Positions 35,312-45,065 of a DNA stretch of 64,000 nucleotides are shown in pieces. Both the position numbers and the translations under genes were made by a program. The stretch spans positions 205,527 through 269,526 of the forward strand of contig NZ_JAAOXM010000012.1 of the NCBI RefSeq assembly GCF_011605345.1, read 5' to 3'. The DNA is from Burkholderia sp. D-99 (GTDB lineage: Bacteria > Pseudomonadota > Gammaproteobacteria > Burkholderiales > Burkholderiaceae). How positions within the stretch are numbered: the stretch's first letter is position 1; every line of letters begins with the position of its first letter. The notes under the pieces were generated by a model. That model was not told where the DNA came from. It worked only from the letters and a program-made list of their open reading frames with translations, and did not search any database.

Positions 35312-36745
35312 ATGACACTTCCGACCGCGCCGGCGCTCCCGGCGCGGTTCGGCATTTCGGAGAAGGAGCGCAACAGGATGGCGCACAGCCTGCGCGGGCG
35401 ATTGCTGTGGTGGCTGCTGCTGCCGCTCGCGGTGTTCATGCTGATCGCCGGCGCGATGTCGTACGACACCGCGCGGACCACGGCCGCGCTCGTGCAGGAC
35501 AGCGCGCTCGTCGCGTCCGCGCGCACGATCGGTGAGGACATCGAATGGCGCAACGGGCTGCCGGTCGCCGACGTGCCGCCGGCCGCGCTGGAGATCTTCG
35601 AATCGCCGTCGGGCGATTCGGTGTTCTACAAGGTGATCGACGGGCACGACCGCCTGCTCGCGGGCACGCCGGCGCTCGACGTGCCCGCGCGGCACGGCGT
35701 CGAGCCGACGCTGTACGACGCGTCGCTCGATGGCGTGCCGCTGCGCGCGGTGGCCTACGATCGCCAGCTTTACGACGAGGGACGGGTCGAGACGGTCACG
35801 GTGGTCGTCGCGAAGACGACGCGCTCGCACCGCGCGATGGTCGCGACGATCTGGCGGCCGCAGCTCGTGCGCCTGTCGCTGATGCTGATGCTCGCGATGG
35901 GACTCGTGTACCTCGGCCTCACCTTCGAGATGCGTCCGCTGCTGAAGCTGAAGGACGACGTGGCCGACCGCGGGCCGATGGAGCTGGAGCCGATCCGCCC
36001 CGAGCGGCTGCAGAACGAACTGCGGCCGATCGTCGATGCGATCAACCAGTGCATCGCGCGCCTGAACATGCACACGGCCACGCAGCGCCGTTTCATCGCG
36101 GATGCCGCGCACCAGTTGCGCACGCCGATCGCGGTGCTCGACACGCAGATCCAGTACGCGCAGCGGCGCGGGCACGACGATCCGGAGCTGGCGTCGGTGC
36201 TCGACAGCATGCAGCGCAGCAGCCGCAAGATGGCCGACGTGACCGACAAGCTGCTGCTGCTCGCGCATGCGGAGGCGACGCCGTCGACGCTGCTGACCCA
36301 GCGCGTCGATCTCGCGGCCGTGGTGTCGAGCGTGCTCGAGGAAACGATCGTGCTCGCGCAGCGGCGCAATATCGACCTCGGCGCCGATCTCGGCGAGCGG
36401 CTCGACGTCGCGGGCAGCGACAGCCTGCTGACCGCGCTGGTGATGAACCTCGTCGACAACGCGGTGCGCTACACGCAGCCGGGCGGCTGCGTGACGGTGG
36501 TCGCACGCCGTGACGGCGACGCGATCGTGCTCGACGTGGTCGACAACGGCCCCGGCATCCCGGCCGAAGCGCGGCCGCACGTGTTCAAGCGGTTCTACCG
36601 CGTGGCGGCCGACACCGAAGGCTCGGGCCTCGGGCTCGCGATCGTCCGCGAGATCGCGCAGGCGCACGGCGGCAGCGCGTCGCTCGCGCCGGGGGCCGGC
36701 AATCGCGGTATCGTCGTGACCGTGCGGCTGCCCGCATACGATTGA
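35312..36745 (+). CDS. Sensor histidine kinase (TctE/QseC-like)
   Basis: A 477-residue membrane kinase: two membrane segments (about residues 34-52 and 190-208) flank a periplasmic sensor domain. The phospho-acceptor is H267 in AAHQLRTP. The ATP-binding domain has the N box NLVDNAVRYT and the G boxes VDNGPGIP and GSGLGLAIV. It follows the transporter genes directly, so it may sense the transported compound or a relative. The long N-terminal arm may be shorter if the Met near residue 23 is the start. Confidence 0.93.
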   Translation: MTLPTAPALPARFGISEKERNRMAHSLRGRLLWWLLLPLAVFMLIAGAMSYDTARTTAALVQDSALVASARTIGEDIEWRNGLPVADVPPAALEIFESPSGDSVFYKVIDGHDRLLAGTPALDVPARHGVEPTLYDASLDGVPLRAVAYDRQLYDEGRVETVTVVVAKTTRSHRAMVATIWRPQLVRLSLMLMLAMGLVYLGLTFEMRPLLKLKDDVADRGPMELEPIRPERLQNELRPIVDAINQCIARLNMHTATQRRFIADAAHQLRTPIAVLDTQIQYAQRRGHDDPELASVLDSMQRSSRKMADVTDKLLLLAHAEATPSTLLTQRVDLAAVVSSVLEETIVLAQRRNIDLGADLGERLDVAGSDSLLTALVMNLVDNAVRYTQPGGCVTVVARRDGDAIVLDVVDNGPGIPAEARPHVFKRFYRVAADTEGSGLGLAIVREIAQAHGGSASLAPGAGNRGIVVTVRLPAYD

Positions 36746-36757
36746 AGAGAAGTCGCC

Positions 36758-37435
36758 ATGAAACTCCTGCTGGTCGAAGACAACGCCGAACTCGCGCACT
36801 GGATCGTGAACCTGCTGCGCGGCGAGGATTTCGCGGTTGACTCCGTCGGCGACGGCGAGCGCGCCGACACGGTGCTGAAGACCGAACGCTACGACGCGGT
36901 ACTGCTCGACATGCGCCTGCCCGGCATCAGCGGCAAGGAAGTGCTCGCGCGGCTGCGGCGCCGCAACGACAACGTGCCGGTGCTGATGCTGACCGCGCAC
37001 GGCTCGGTCGACGACAAGGTCGACTGCTTCGGCGCGGGCGCCGACGATTACGTCGTGAAGCCGTTCGAATCGCGCGAGCTGGTCGCCCGGATTCGCGCGC
37101 TGATCCGCCGGCAGGCCGGGGTCGGCACGACGCAGCTCGTGTGCGGCGATCTCGTCTATGCGTTCGGCACGCGCGAATTCCGCTGCGGCGAAACGATGCT
37201 CGCGCTGCGCCGCCGCGAGCACGCGATCCTCGAAACGCTGATGCTGCAGCAGAACAAGACGGTATCGAAGGCACGGCTGATGGACAGCGTGTTCGCGCTC
37301 GACGACGAGCCGAGCGCCGACGCGATCGACATCTACATCCACCGGCTGCGCAAGCATCTCGCGGGCAGCACGGCCGAGATCATCACGCTGCGCGGGCTGG
37401 GTTACATCCTGCGCATGAAGAGCGCGCAGGACTGA
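36758..37435 (+). CDS. OmpR-family response regulator (TctD/QseB-like)
   Basis: A 225-residue regulator. The receiver domain has the acidic pair in LVEDNAEL, phospho-acceptor D51 in LLDMRLPG, and K in VVKPFE. The C-terminal winged helix (with ADAIDIYIHRLRKHLAG) binds DNA. It is 12 bases after its kinase. The order transporter, kinase, regulator suggests it controls the transporter operon, the porin just downstream, or both. Confidence 0.94.
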   Translation: MKLLLVEDNAELAHWIVNLLRGEDFAVDSVGDGERADTVLKTERYDAVLLDMRLPGISGKEVLARLRRRNDNVPVLMLTAHGSVDDKVDCFGAGADDYVVKPFESRELVARIRALIRRQAGVGTTQLVCGDLVYAFGTREFRCGETMLALRRREHAILETLMLQQNKTVSKARLMDSVFALDDEPSADAIDIYIHRLRKHLAGSTAEIITLRGLGYILRMKSAQD

Positions 37436-37721
37436 CGCTCGCTCACCCGGCTCCAGGTACAGCCAGTCGATTCGTAGCACGAAACGTATGTGACGCCAGC
37501 CGGATGCCCGGCGGGCCCGCCTTCGCGCGCCTGCCCGATTCGTGATTGTTGCGCGTTCGGTGTTTTCACCGATCCGATTCTTGCGCCCGGGAAAGCGTCG
37601 TGAAGGATTGCACCCTCTACGATGCTATGCGTCGGCCCTCTCGCTGTGGCCGGCAAGAGTCGGCATACATTACGTACTGCCAACGACCAGATTTCAATGC
37701 GGCAGCTCGGAGGAGACGATC

Positions 37722-38852
37722 TTGAAACGAAAAACCCTTGCCCTTTCCATCGCGGCGGCTGGCCTGTGCGCCGGCACCCAGGCGCATGCGCAGTCGAGCG
37801 TGCAGCTCTACGGCCTGATGGACCTGAGCTTTCCGACCTACCGGACCCACGCCGACGCGAACGGCAATCACGTGATCGGCATGGGCAACGAAGGCGAGCC
37901 ATGGTTCAGCGGCAGCCGCTGGGGCCTGCGCGGCGCCGAAGACATCGGCGGCGGCACGAAGATCATCTTCCGCCTCGAAAGCGAATTCGTGGTCGCGAAC
38001 GGCCAGATGGAAGACAGCGGCCAGATCTTCGACCGCGATGCGTGGGTCGGTGTCGAGGACGATCGCTTCGGCAAGCTGACGGCCGGCTTCCAGAACACCA
38101 TCGCGCGCGACGCGGCGGCGATCTACGGCGACCCGTACGGCACCGCGAAGCTCTCGACCGAGGAAGGCGGCTGGACCAACTCGAACAACTTCAAGCAGAT
38201 GATCTTCTACGCGGCCGGCCCGACCGGCACGCGCTACAACAACGGCATCGCGTGGAAGAAGCTGTTCAGCAACGGCATCTTCGCGAGCGCCGGCTACCAG
38301 TTCAGCAACTCGACGCAGTTCGCGACCGGCTCCGCGTATCAGGTCGCGCTCGGCTACAACGGCGGGCCGTTCAACGTGTCGGGCTTCTACAACCACGTGA
38401 ACAACGGCGGCTTCACGAACCAGACGTTCTCGGTCGGCGGCAACTACACGTTCGACATCGTGCGCCTGAATGCCGGCTATTTCCGCTACAACGGCGACCA
38501 GGGCCCGCTCGGCCAGCGTCACGACGATTCGTGGACGGTGTCGATGAAGATCGCGCCGAAGGGCGCGCTCGACTACGAGCTCGGCTACCAGCAGATGCGC
38601 ATCAAGAACGCCGCGAACAACTCCGACGGCTTCACGCCGAACGCGAACCTCGGTGCGTTCAGCCTGACCAACGGCGTCAGCAACGGCTTCAAGGAGACGA
38701 TCTACGGGTCGGTGTTCTATCACCTGAGCAAGCGCACCGAGGTGTACCTGGCCGGCGACTACATGAAGCTGCATGGCGGCTACACGGTGTCGTCGACGTT
38801 CGGCGCGAAGAACCAGCTCGAACTGACGTCGGGCATCCGTACGCGTTTCTGA
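37722..38852 (+). CDS. Gram-negative porin (OmpC-like), TTG start
   Basis: A 376-residue trimeric beta-barrel porin of the Burkholderia type. After a signal peptide (KRKTLALSIAAAG to AHAQ) the mature protein starts SSVQLYGLMDLS, typical of these porins, and ends in the Phe signature (GIRTRF). The only start that begins the signal peptide correctly is TTG at 37722, which has the strong ribosome site GGAGGAGA nine bases upstream. An ATG at 37542 would add 60 residues with no signal and is rejected. A terminator follows at 38908. Confidence 0.93.
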   Translation: MKRKTLALSIAAAGLCAGTQAHAQSSVQLYGLMDLSFPTYRTHADANGNHVIGMGNEGEPWFSGSRWGLRGAEDIGGGTKIIFRLESEFVVANGQMEDSGQIFDRDAWVGVEDDRFGKLTAGFQNTIARDAAAIYGDPYGTAKLSTEEGGWTNSNNFKQMIFYAAGPTGTRYNNGIAWKKLFSNGIFASAGYQFSNSTQFATGSAYQVALGYNGGPFNVSGFYNHVNNGGFTNQTFSVGGNYTFDIVRLNAGYFRYNGDQGPLGQRHDDSWTVSMKIAPKGALDYELGYQQMRIKNAANNSDGFTPNANLGAFSLTNGVSNGFKETIYGSVFYHLSKRTEVYLAGDYMKLHGGYTVSSTFGAKNQLELTSGIRTRF

Positions 38853-39187
38853 CCCCGAGCGGGGCCCGTCGGGCCCCGCCGTACCCTCCATCCGGGATTC
38901 TCCATGCGGGCACGCCGGCGCTTGGCGCCGACCGTGCCCTTTTTTCGTCCTTTCCGGAGCGCCCCGGGGATGCCCGGCGGGCGGCCGCCGGCCGGCCATG
39001 CGACAACCGGCCCGAAACCGCTTGCGGCCCGTGGGGCGGGCGATCGCGGCCGATGCCCGCACGATCGGCCCACATCGGCGCTTGACCTGCGCCGACCGAC
39101 TCGATAGCGTTTCGGGTTTGCCCGGGCGGCCATTGCCGCCGGTGCCGTGAGCACGCCCGACGTCGTGGCGCGCGCGGCCGGGCTCCG
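38853..39187. other. Intergenic region with two hairpins after the porin gene
   Basis: This gap holds a 9-bp hairpin, GCGGGGCCC/GGGCCCCGC, at 38859-38879 without a T-tract, and the true terminator at 38908-38945. The rest, to the mod gene, is GC-rich and shows no gene. The mod promoter is presumably here. Confidence 0.5.
38908..38945 (+). terminator. Rho-independent terminator of the porin gene
   Basis: The outer stem is GGGCACG (38908-38914) and CGTGCCC (38933-38939), with an inner stem GGCGC/GCGCC. A run of six T follows at 38940-38945. Confidence 0.85.
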
Positions 39188-41206
39188 ATGGAAAAGACGA
39201 TGCAGAAACTCGATGCGGCCAGCCCGCAGGCGATGTCGACGGATTTCACCGCCGACAACGTCGCGCGCCTGAAGGCGCTGTTCCCCGAACTCGTGACCGA
39301 AGGCCCCGGCGGCGCGTCGGTCGACGTCGACGTGCTGAAGGCGCTGATCGGCGAACGCACGGTCGGCGACGCCGAAGAACGCTACGGCTTCCACTGGCAT
39401 GGCAAGCGCAGCGCGCGCCAGGCTGCGCTCACGCCGTCGACGGGCACGTTGCGGCCCTGCCCCGACGACAGCGTCGCATGGGACGACACGCGCCATCTCG
39501 TGATCGAGGGCGACAACCTCGACGTGATGAAGCTGCTGCACAAGAGCTACGCGGGCAAGGTGAAGCTCGTCTACATCGACCCGCCGTACAACACGGGCAG
39601 CGATTTCGTCTATCCGGACGACTTCAGCGACAGCATCCGTCACTACCTGGCGATGACCGGGCAGACCCAGGGCGGCGTGAAGCGCAGCACCAATACCGAG
39701 GCGAACGGCCGGTTCCACACCGACTGGCTGAACATGATGTATCCGCGCCTGAAGCTTGCGCACGCGCTGCTGTCCGACGAAGGGCTGATCGCCGTGCACA
39801 TCGACGAGCACGAAGTGCATGCGCTGGTGCTGATGCTGCGCGAGATCTTCGGCGAGGAGAACGAGCTCGGCGTGGCCGTGTGGGACAAACGCAACCCGAA
39901 GGGTGACGCACGCGGCGTCGCGTACCAGCACGAATCGCTGGTGCTGTTCGCGCGCAACGCCGAGACGCTGCTCGAACAGGCGCCGCTCAAGCGCCCGAAG
40001 CGCAACGCGCAGCGCATGCTCGACGCCGCGCACGACGCCGTGTACCGCAGCGGCAACCCGAAGGACGCGCAGAAGGCGTATCGCGCGTGGATGAAGGCGC
40101 AGACCAATCTGTCCGGCGGCGAGGTGATGTACGACCGGCTATCGGAAGAAGGCCGCGTGTACCGTCTCGTGTCGATGGCCTGGCCGAACAAGAAGAAGGC
40201 GCCGGAAGAGTATTTCACGCCGCTGATCCACCCGGTCACCGGCAAGCCGTGCGCGATGCCGGCGCGCGGCTGGCGCAACCCGCCCGCGACGATGCAGGCG
40301 CTGATCGAGCGCGGCCAGATCGAATTCGGCGCGGATGAAAGCACGCAGCCGCAGCGGATCTACTACCTCGACGAGAACATGTACGAGAACGTGCCGTCGG
40401 TCCTGCCGTTCGCCGGCTCCGACGACGCGCTGCTCAAGACGCTCGGGATCCCGTTCGACCTGCCGAAGCCGGTCGATTTCGCGGCGGCCGTGATCGGCTG
40501 GTGCACGCGCGGCGACGACATCGTGCTCGACTGCTTCGCGGGCTCCGGCTCGACCGGCCACGCGGTGATGCAGGTGAACGCGACCGACGGCGGCGCTCGC
40601 CGCTACGTGCTCGTGCAATTGCCCGAAGCGCTCGACCGCCGCGACAAGACGCAACTGGCGGCCGCCGATTTCTGCGCGAAGCTGAAAAAGCCGCTGACGC
40701 TCGCCGAAGTCACCAAGGAACGCCTGCGCCGCGCCGCGCAGCAGGTCGCGCGCGATTACCCGGAAAGCTATGGCGACCTCGGCTTCCGCGTGTACCGGCT
40801 CGACACGACCAACGTGATCGAGTGGGACCCGCGCCGCGACGATTTCGACCATGCGCTCTTCGCGTCCGTCGAGCACGTGAAGACCGGCCGCACCGAAGAC
40901 GACCTGCTCGCCGAACTGACGCTGAAGCTCGGCCTCGACCTGTGCACGCCGGTCGAGCATCACCAGGTGGCAGGCAAGGCCGTGCACCTGATCGGCCGCT
41001 CGATCGTCGCGTGCTTCGATGCACGCATCGCGCGCGACGACGCGGGCCCGCTCGCCGACGGCATCGTCGACCTGCTCGATGCGACCGGCACGACGCACGA
41101 CGTCACGTGCCTGTTCCGCGACAGCGGCTTCGTCGACGACGTCGCGAAGCTCAATCTCGCCGCGCTGCTCGAACAGCACGGCGTGAAGCGCGTGCGGAGC
41201 CTGTGA
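39188..41206 (+). CDS. mod: Type III DNA methyltransferase (Mod)
   Basis: A 672-residue beta-class N6-adenine methyltransferase. Motif IV DPPYNTG is at residues 131-137. A target-recognition domain follows, and the SAM-binding motif I FAGSGSTGHAV is near residues 449-459. Mod sets the sequence specificity of the system. As I recall, a Mod in B. cenocepacia (BCAL3494, whose gene context matches) is reported to methylate CACAG; this is not provable here. No repeat tract suggesting phase variation is visible. The stop overlaps the res start (TGATG). The start could also be the Met at 39200. Confidence 0.95.
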   Translation: MEKTMQKLDAASPQAMSTDFTADNVARLKALFPELVTEGPGGASVDVDVLKALIGERTVGDAEERYGFHWHGKRSARQAALTPSTGTLRPCPDDSVAWDDTRHLVIEGDNLDVMKLLHKSYAGKVKLVYIDPPYNTGSDFVYPDDFSDSIRHYLAMTGQTQGGVKRSTNTEANGRFHTDWLNMMYPRLKLAHALLSDEGLIAVHIDEHEVHALVLMLREIFGEENELGVAVWDKRNPKGDARGVAYQHESLVLFARNAETLLEQAPLKRPKRNAQRMLDAAHDAVYRSGNPKDAQKAYRAWMKAQTNLSGGEVMYDRLSEEGRVYRLVSMAWPNKKKAPEEYFTPLIHPVTGKPCAMPARGWRNPPATMQALIERGQIEFGADESTQPQRIYYLDENMYENVPSVLPFAGSDDALLKTLGIPFDLPKPVDFAAAVIGWCTRGDDIVLDCFAGSGSTGHAVMQVNATDGGARRYVLVQLPEALDRRDKTQLAAADFCAKLKKPLTLAEVTKERLRRAAQQVARDYPESYGDLGFRVYRLDTTNVIEWDPRRDDFDHALFASVEHVKTGRTEDDLLAELTLKLGLDLCTPVEHHQVAGKAVHLIGRSIVACFDARIARDDAGPLADGIVDLLDATGTTHDVTCLFRDSGFVDDVAKLNLAALLEQHGVKRVRSL

Positions 41207-44200
41207 TGCGGCTGCATTTCGAAGCGGATCTCGACTACCAGCGCGACGCGATCGACGCCGTCTGCGACCTGTTTCGCGGCCAGGAATCGTATCGCGGCGA
41301 CTTCAGCGTGCTCGCGAACGCCGCGCCCGGCACGACGGCCGCGGCCCAAGGCTCGCTCGGCTTCGCGGTGTCGGAACAGGGCGTCGGCAACCGGCTCTCG
41401 CTGACCGACGACGCGCTCGCGCGCAATCTCGCCGACGTGCAGCTGCGCGGCGGGCTGCCGCCGTCCGGCCTGCCCGGCTCGCGCGACTTCACCGTCGAGA
41501 TGGAGACCGGCACCGGCAAGACCTACGTATACCTGCGTACGATCTTCGAGCTGAACCGCCGCTACGGCTTCACGAAGTTCGTGATCGTCGTGCCGTCGAT
41601 CGCGATCAAGGAAGGCGTGCACAAGACGCTGTCCATCACCGAGGATCACTTCCGCGCGCTGTACGCGGGCGTGCCGTACGACTACTTCCTGTACGACTCC
41701 GCGAAGCTCGGCCAGGTGCGCCACTTCGCGGCGAGCGCGGCGATCCAGGTCATGGTGATGACGGTGGCCGCGATCAACAAGAAGGAAATCAACAACCTCT
41801 ACAAGGACAGCGAGAAGACCGGCGGCGAGAAGCCGATCGACCTGATCCGCGCGACGCGGCCGATCGTGATCGTCGACGAGCCGCAAAGCGTCGACGGCGG
41901 GCTCGAAGGCCGTGGCCGCGAAGCGCTCGCCGCGATGGCGCCGCTCTGCACGCTGCGCTATTCGGCCACCCACGTCGACCGTCACCACATGGTGTACCGG
42001 CTCGACGCGGTCGACGCGTACGAGCGCAAGCTCGTCAAGCAGATCGAGATCGCGTCGGCGATCGTCGAGGATGCGCACAACAAGCCGTACGTGCGGCTCG
42101 TGGGCGTGTCGAACCGGCGCGGCACGATCAGCGCGCGCGTCGAGCTCGACGTCGCGACGGCGGCCGGCGTGAAGCGCCAGATCGTGACGGCCACCGACGG
42201 CGACGATCTCGAACGCCTGACCAAGCGCGCGCTGTACGCGGGGCTGCGGATCGGCGAAGTGCATGCGGTGAAGGGCGCCGAATACGTCGAGCTGCGCCAT
42301 CCGGAAGGCGAGGCGTTCCTGTCGCTCGGCGAGGCATTCGGTGACATCGACACGCTCGCCGTGCAGCGCGAGATGATTCGCCGCACGATCCGCGAGCATC
42401 TCGACAAGGAGCTGCGGCTCGCGGAGCGTGGCGTGAAGGTGCTGTCGCTGTTCTTCGTCGATTCGGTCGAGCGCTATCGCCGCTACGACGAGAACGGCAT
42501 GCCCGCGAAGGGCGACTACGCGCTGATCTTCGAAGAGGAATATGCGCGCGCGGCGCGCGTGCCGGCCTATCGTGCGCTGTTCGACGGCGTCGACGTGGCG
42601 CTCGAAGTCGGGCGCGCGCACAACGGCTACTTCTCGATCGACCGCAAGGGCGGCTGGACCGACACGAGCGAGAGCAGCGCGGCGGCCCGCGAGAACGCGG
42701 AGCGCGCGTACGGCCTCATCATGCGCGAGAAGGAAGCGCTGCTGTCGTTCGACACGCCGCTGAAGTTCATCTTCTCGCACTCGGCGCTGAAGGAAGGCTG
42801 GGACAACCCGAACGTGTTCCAGATCTGCACGCTGCGCGACATCCAGACCGAGCGCGAGCGCCGCCAGACGCTCGGCCGCGGGCTGCGCCTCGCCGTCGAC
42901 CAGGACGGCGAACGGGTGCGCGACGCGGGCGTGAACACGCTGACCGTGATCGCGACCGAGCGCTACGAGTCGTTCGCGGAGAACCTGCAGAAGGAAATCG
43001 AGGCCGATACGGGCATCCGTTTCGGGATCGTCGAGGAACACCAGTTCGCGGCGCTGCCTGTGCAGGAAGGCGATGCGCCCGCGCATGCGCTCGGCGTCGA
43101 GCTGTCGCGCGTGCTGTGGAATCACCTGCACGAGCAGGGCTACGTCGACGCGCAGGGCAAGGTGCTCGACCGGCTGAAGGATGCGCTGCGCCAGAGCGCG
43201 CTGGTGCTGCCCGAGGCGTTCGAGGTGCTGCGCGCGCCGATCGTCGCGACGCTGCGCAAGCTGTCGGGCCGCTTTGCCGTGCGCAATGCGGACGAGCGCC
43301 GCGCGATTGCACTGCGGCGCGATGCGTCGGGCAAGGCCGTCGTGTTCGGCGAGGAATTCCGCGCGTTGTGGGATCGCATCCGTCATCGCACCGTGTATCG
43401 CGTCGAGTTCGACAACGCGAAGCTCGTGCGCGACTGCGCGGCCGCGCTGCACGACGCGCCGGACATCGCGCGCGCACGGCTGCAGTGGCGCAAGGCCGAG
43501 ATCGATATCGGCAAGGCCGGCATCGAGGCGATCGAGGTGGCCGGCGCCGGCACGGTGCTGCTCGACGAAGGCGAGCTGCCGCTGCCCGACCTGCTCACCG
43601 AGCTGCAGGACCGCACGCAGCTCACGCGCCGGTCGCTGGCGACGATCCTGGCCGACAGCGGCCGGCTCGAGGATTTTCGCGTGAATCCGCAGCAGTTCAT
43701 CTCGGTCGCGGCCGATGCGATCAACCGCTGCAAGCGGCTCGCGCTCGTCGCGGGCATCGCGTACCGCAAGCTCGGCGAGCGCCATGTGCATGCGCTCGAA
43801 TCGTTCGAAAGCGAGGCCTTGACCGGTTATCTGCGCAACCTGCGGCCCGATGCGCAAAAGTCGATCCACGAGGCGGTCGTGTGCGAGACGGACGCGGAGC
43901 GCGCGTTCGCCGATGCGCTCGAGGCGCACGACGGCGTGAAGCTGTACGCGAAGCTGCCCGCATGGTTCCGCGTGCAGACGCCGCTCGGCAGCTATCACCC
44001 GGACTGGGCCGTGCTCGCGGAACAGGACGGCGGCGAACGGCTGTACTTCGTCGTCGATACGCCGAATGCGGACGGCCACGTGCCGAGCGAACACGAGCGT
44101 GCGAAGCTCGCGTGCGGCGAAGCGCATTTCCGGGCGCTGGTGGACGGCGACGGCGCGGCGCGCTTCGTGCGCGTCAGGCAGGCGGACGCGCTGTTCGAAC

Positions 44201-44232
44201 CTGCGGTGCCGCTGGCGGGCACCGGGCGGTAA
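41206..44232 (+). CDS. res: Type III restriction protein Res, nuclease motif degenerate
   Basis: A 1008-residue protein with a superfamily 2 helicase-like motor: Walker A in ETGTGKT near residue 105, DEAD-like box VDEPQSVDG, and helicase motif VI (RRQTLGRGLRLA). Near the C-terminus the nuclease region is recognisable (YHPDWAV at residues 930-936), but the (D/E)xK part reads FVVDTPNAD (D951, T952, P953), where active family members have ETK. The catalytic lysine is therefore missing. Restriction may be lost while Mod stays active. The ATG at 41206 overlaps the mod stop. A strong terminator follows. Confidence 0.93.
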   Translation: MRLHFEADLDYQRDAIDAVCDLFRGQESYRGDFSVLANAAPGTTAAAQGSLGFAVSEQGVGNRLSLTDDALARNLADVQLRGGLPPSGLPGSRDFTVEMETGTGKTYVYLRTIFELNRRYGFTKFVIVVPSIAIKEGVHKTLSITEDHFRALYAGVPYDYFLYDSAKLGQVRHFAASAAIQVMVMTVAAINKKEINNLYKDSEKTGGEKPIDLIRATRPIVIVDEPQSVDGGLEGRGREALAAMAPLCTLRYSATHVDRHHMVYRLDAVDAYERKLVKQIEIASAIVEDAHNKPYVRLVGVSNRRGTISARVELDVATAAGVKRQIVTATDGDDLERLTKRALYAGLRIGEVHAVKGAEYVELRHPEGEAFLSLGEAFGDIDTLAVQREMIRRTIREHLDKELRLAERGVKVLSLFFVDSVERYRRYDENGMPAKGDYALIFEEEYARAARVPAYRALFDGVDVALEVGRAHNGYFSIDRKGGWTDTSESSAAARENAERAYGLIMREKEALLSFDTPLKFIFSHSALKEGWDNPNVFQICTLRDIQTERERRQTLGRGLRLAVDQDGERVRDAGVNTLTVIATERYESFAENLQKEIEADTGIRFGIVEEHQFAALPVQEGDAPAHALGVELSRVLWNHLHEQGYVDAQGKVLDRLKDALRQSALVLPEAFEVLRAPIVATLRKLSGRFAVRNADERRAIALRRDASGKAVVFGEEFRALWDRIRHRTVYRVEFDNAKLVRDCAAALHDAPDIARARLQWRKAEIDIGKAGIEAIEVAGAGTVLLDEGELPLPDLLTELQDRTQLTRRSLATILADSGRLEDFRVNPQQFISVAADAINRCKRLALVAGIAYRKLGERHVHALESFESEALTGYLRNLRPDAQKSIHEAVVCETDAERAFADALEAHDGVKLYAKLPAWFRVQTPLGSYHPDWAVLAEQDGGERLYFVVDTPNADGHVPSEHERAKLACGEAHFRALVDGDGAARFVRVRQADALFEPAVPLAGTGR

Positions 44233-44238
44233 GACGAA

Positions 44239-44263
44239 GGGCGGCGATGAGCCGCCCTTTTTT
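44239..44263 (+). terminator. Rho-independent terminator of mod-res
   Basis: A perfect 7-bp stem GGGCGGC/GCCGCCC with the loop GATGA, followed by six T. Confidence 0.92.
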
Positions 44264-44441
44264 GTCGGCTTTTCGACGCGGCCGCGCGTGCTTGCGATGC
44301 GCGCGCCTCGCGCCGGTTTCCTGTCTGTTAACTGCCCGTAAGCGATCCGTATTCGCGCGCCTTCGCGGCGCGGTTACGGCTGGTTGCAAATCGGGTCGGC
44401 ACGATGTTTTCGCGCGACAGCCGCGTTGCATTGCCACGATG

Positions 44442-44463
44442 AAAAAAGGGCACCGAAGCGCCC
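44442..44463 (-). terminator. Rho-independent terminator, minus strand
   Basis: Read on the minus strand it is GGGCGC-TTCG-GTGCCC followed by six T. It terminates the small Gly/His-rich gene, whose stop is about 25 bases upstream. Confidence 0.85.
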
Positions 44464-44487
44464 TTCCTTCACGTTTGCGTGCCGCGC

Positions 44488-44877
44488 TTAGAGCGTGCGG
44501 CCGAATGCGTGGTGACGCGAATGATGGGTGGACGTCGACGCGTGCGTGGTGTGGCCGTGTGCATGTCCGTGCGTGTGACCATGGCCCGGCTGCACGCCGG
44601 CGCGATCGGCGATCGTGTCGGAGCGGTCAGCCGCGCGCGACAGGCCCTTGTCGCGGTCGCCCGCGTGCATGCCGTTCGAGTTGCTCAGCGCCTCGCCGCT
44701 CATATGGCCGCCCGACATGCCGCCGGCATTGCCGCCCAAACCGCCTGCGCCGTGACCGCCGCCACCGTTTCCACCGCCATTTCCACCACCGTTACCGCCG
44801 GCTGCCGCATACGCGGAAACCGTGCCGAGCGCGAGCAGCGCGGCCGTCAGTACGGACAGATATCGTCGATGTTTCAT
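44488..44877 (-). CDS. Small secreted Gly- and His-rich protein
   Basis: A 129-residue protein with a Sec signal peptide (about residues 1-25, ending AYAAA). The mature part has a GGNGGGNGGGN-type repeat and then a C-terminal His cluster (HGHTHGHAHGHTTHAS). I do not recognise a family. The histidines suggest metal binding, but this is inference. It is one of three consecutive small exported proteins. Confidence 0.7.
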   Translation of the reverse strand: MKHRRYLSVLTAALLALGTVSAYAAAGGNGGGNGGGNGGGGHGAGGLGGNAGGMSGGHMSGEALSNSNGMHAGDRDKGLSRAADRSDTIADRAGVQPGHGHTHGHAHGHTTHASTSTHHSRHHAFGRTL

Positions 44878-45065
44878 CTTGTGCTCCCTGTTGTGCGTTT
44901 GTGTGACTGCATTCTAGGAATGCGCGCCATTCGCGCCACCCGACGTTGTAAATGATCGTAACGATGCGCGCGACGCGCATTCGTCGGATCAATCAGGATC
45001 GTGTGTGAACGGGAAACGAAGCAGGCGGGTGCGGCGCCGCAGCGCCGCCCCGGTGACGATGACGC

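Noticed and set aside
40960..44127. A 1055-residue minus-strand frame opposite the mod/res genes
   Set aside because: Arg/Leu/Ala-rich shadow frame without any recognisable domain; the plus strand encodes intact type III restriction-modification proteins.
39188..44232. Type III restriction-modification genes as a recently acquired island
   Set aside because: Codon use and base composition look like neighbouring core genes, and no integrase, repeat or tRNA junction is present.
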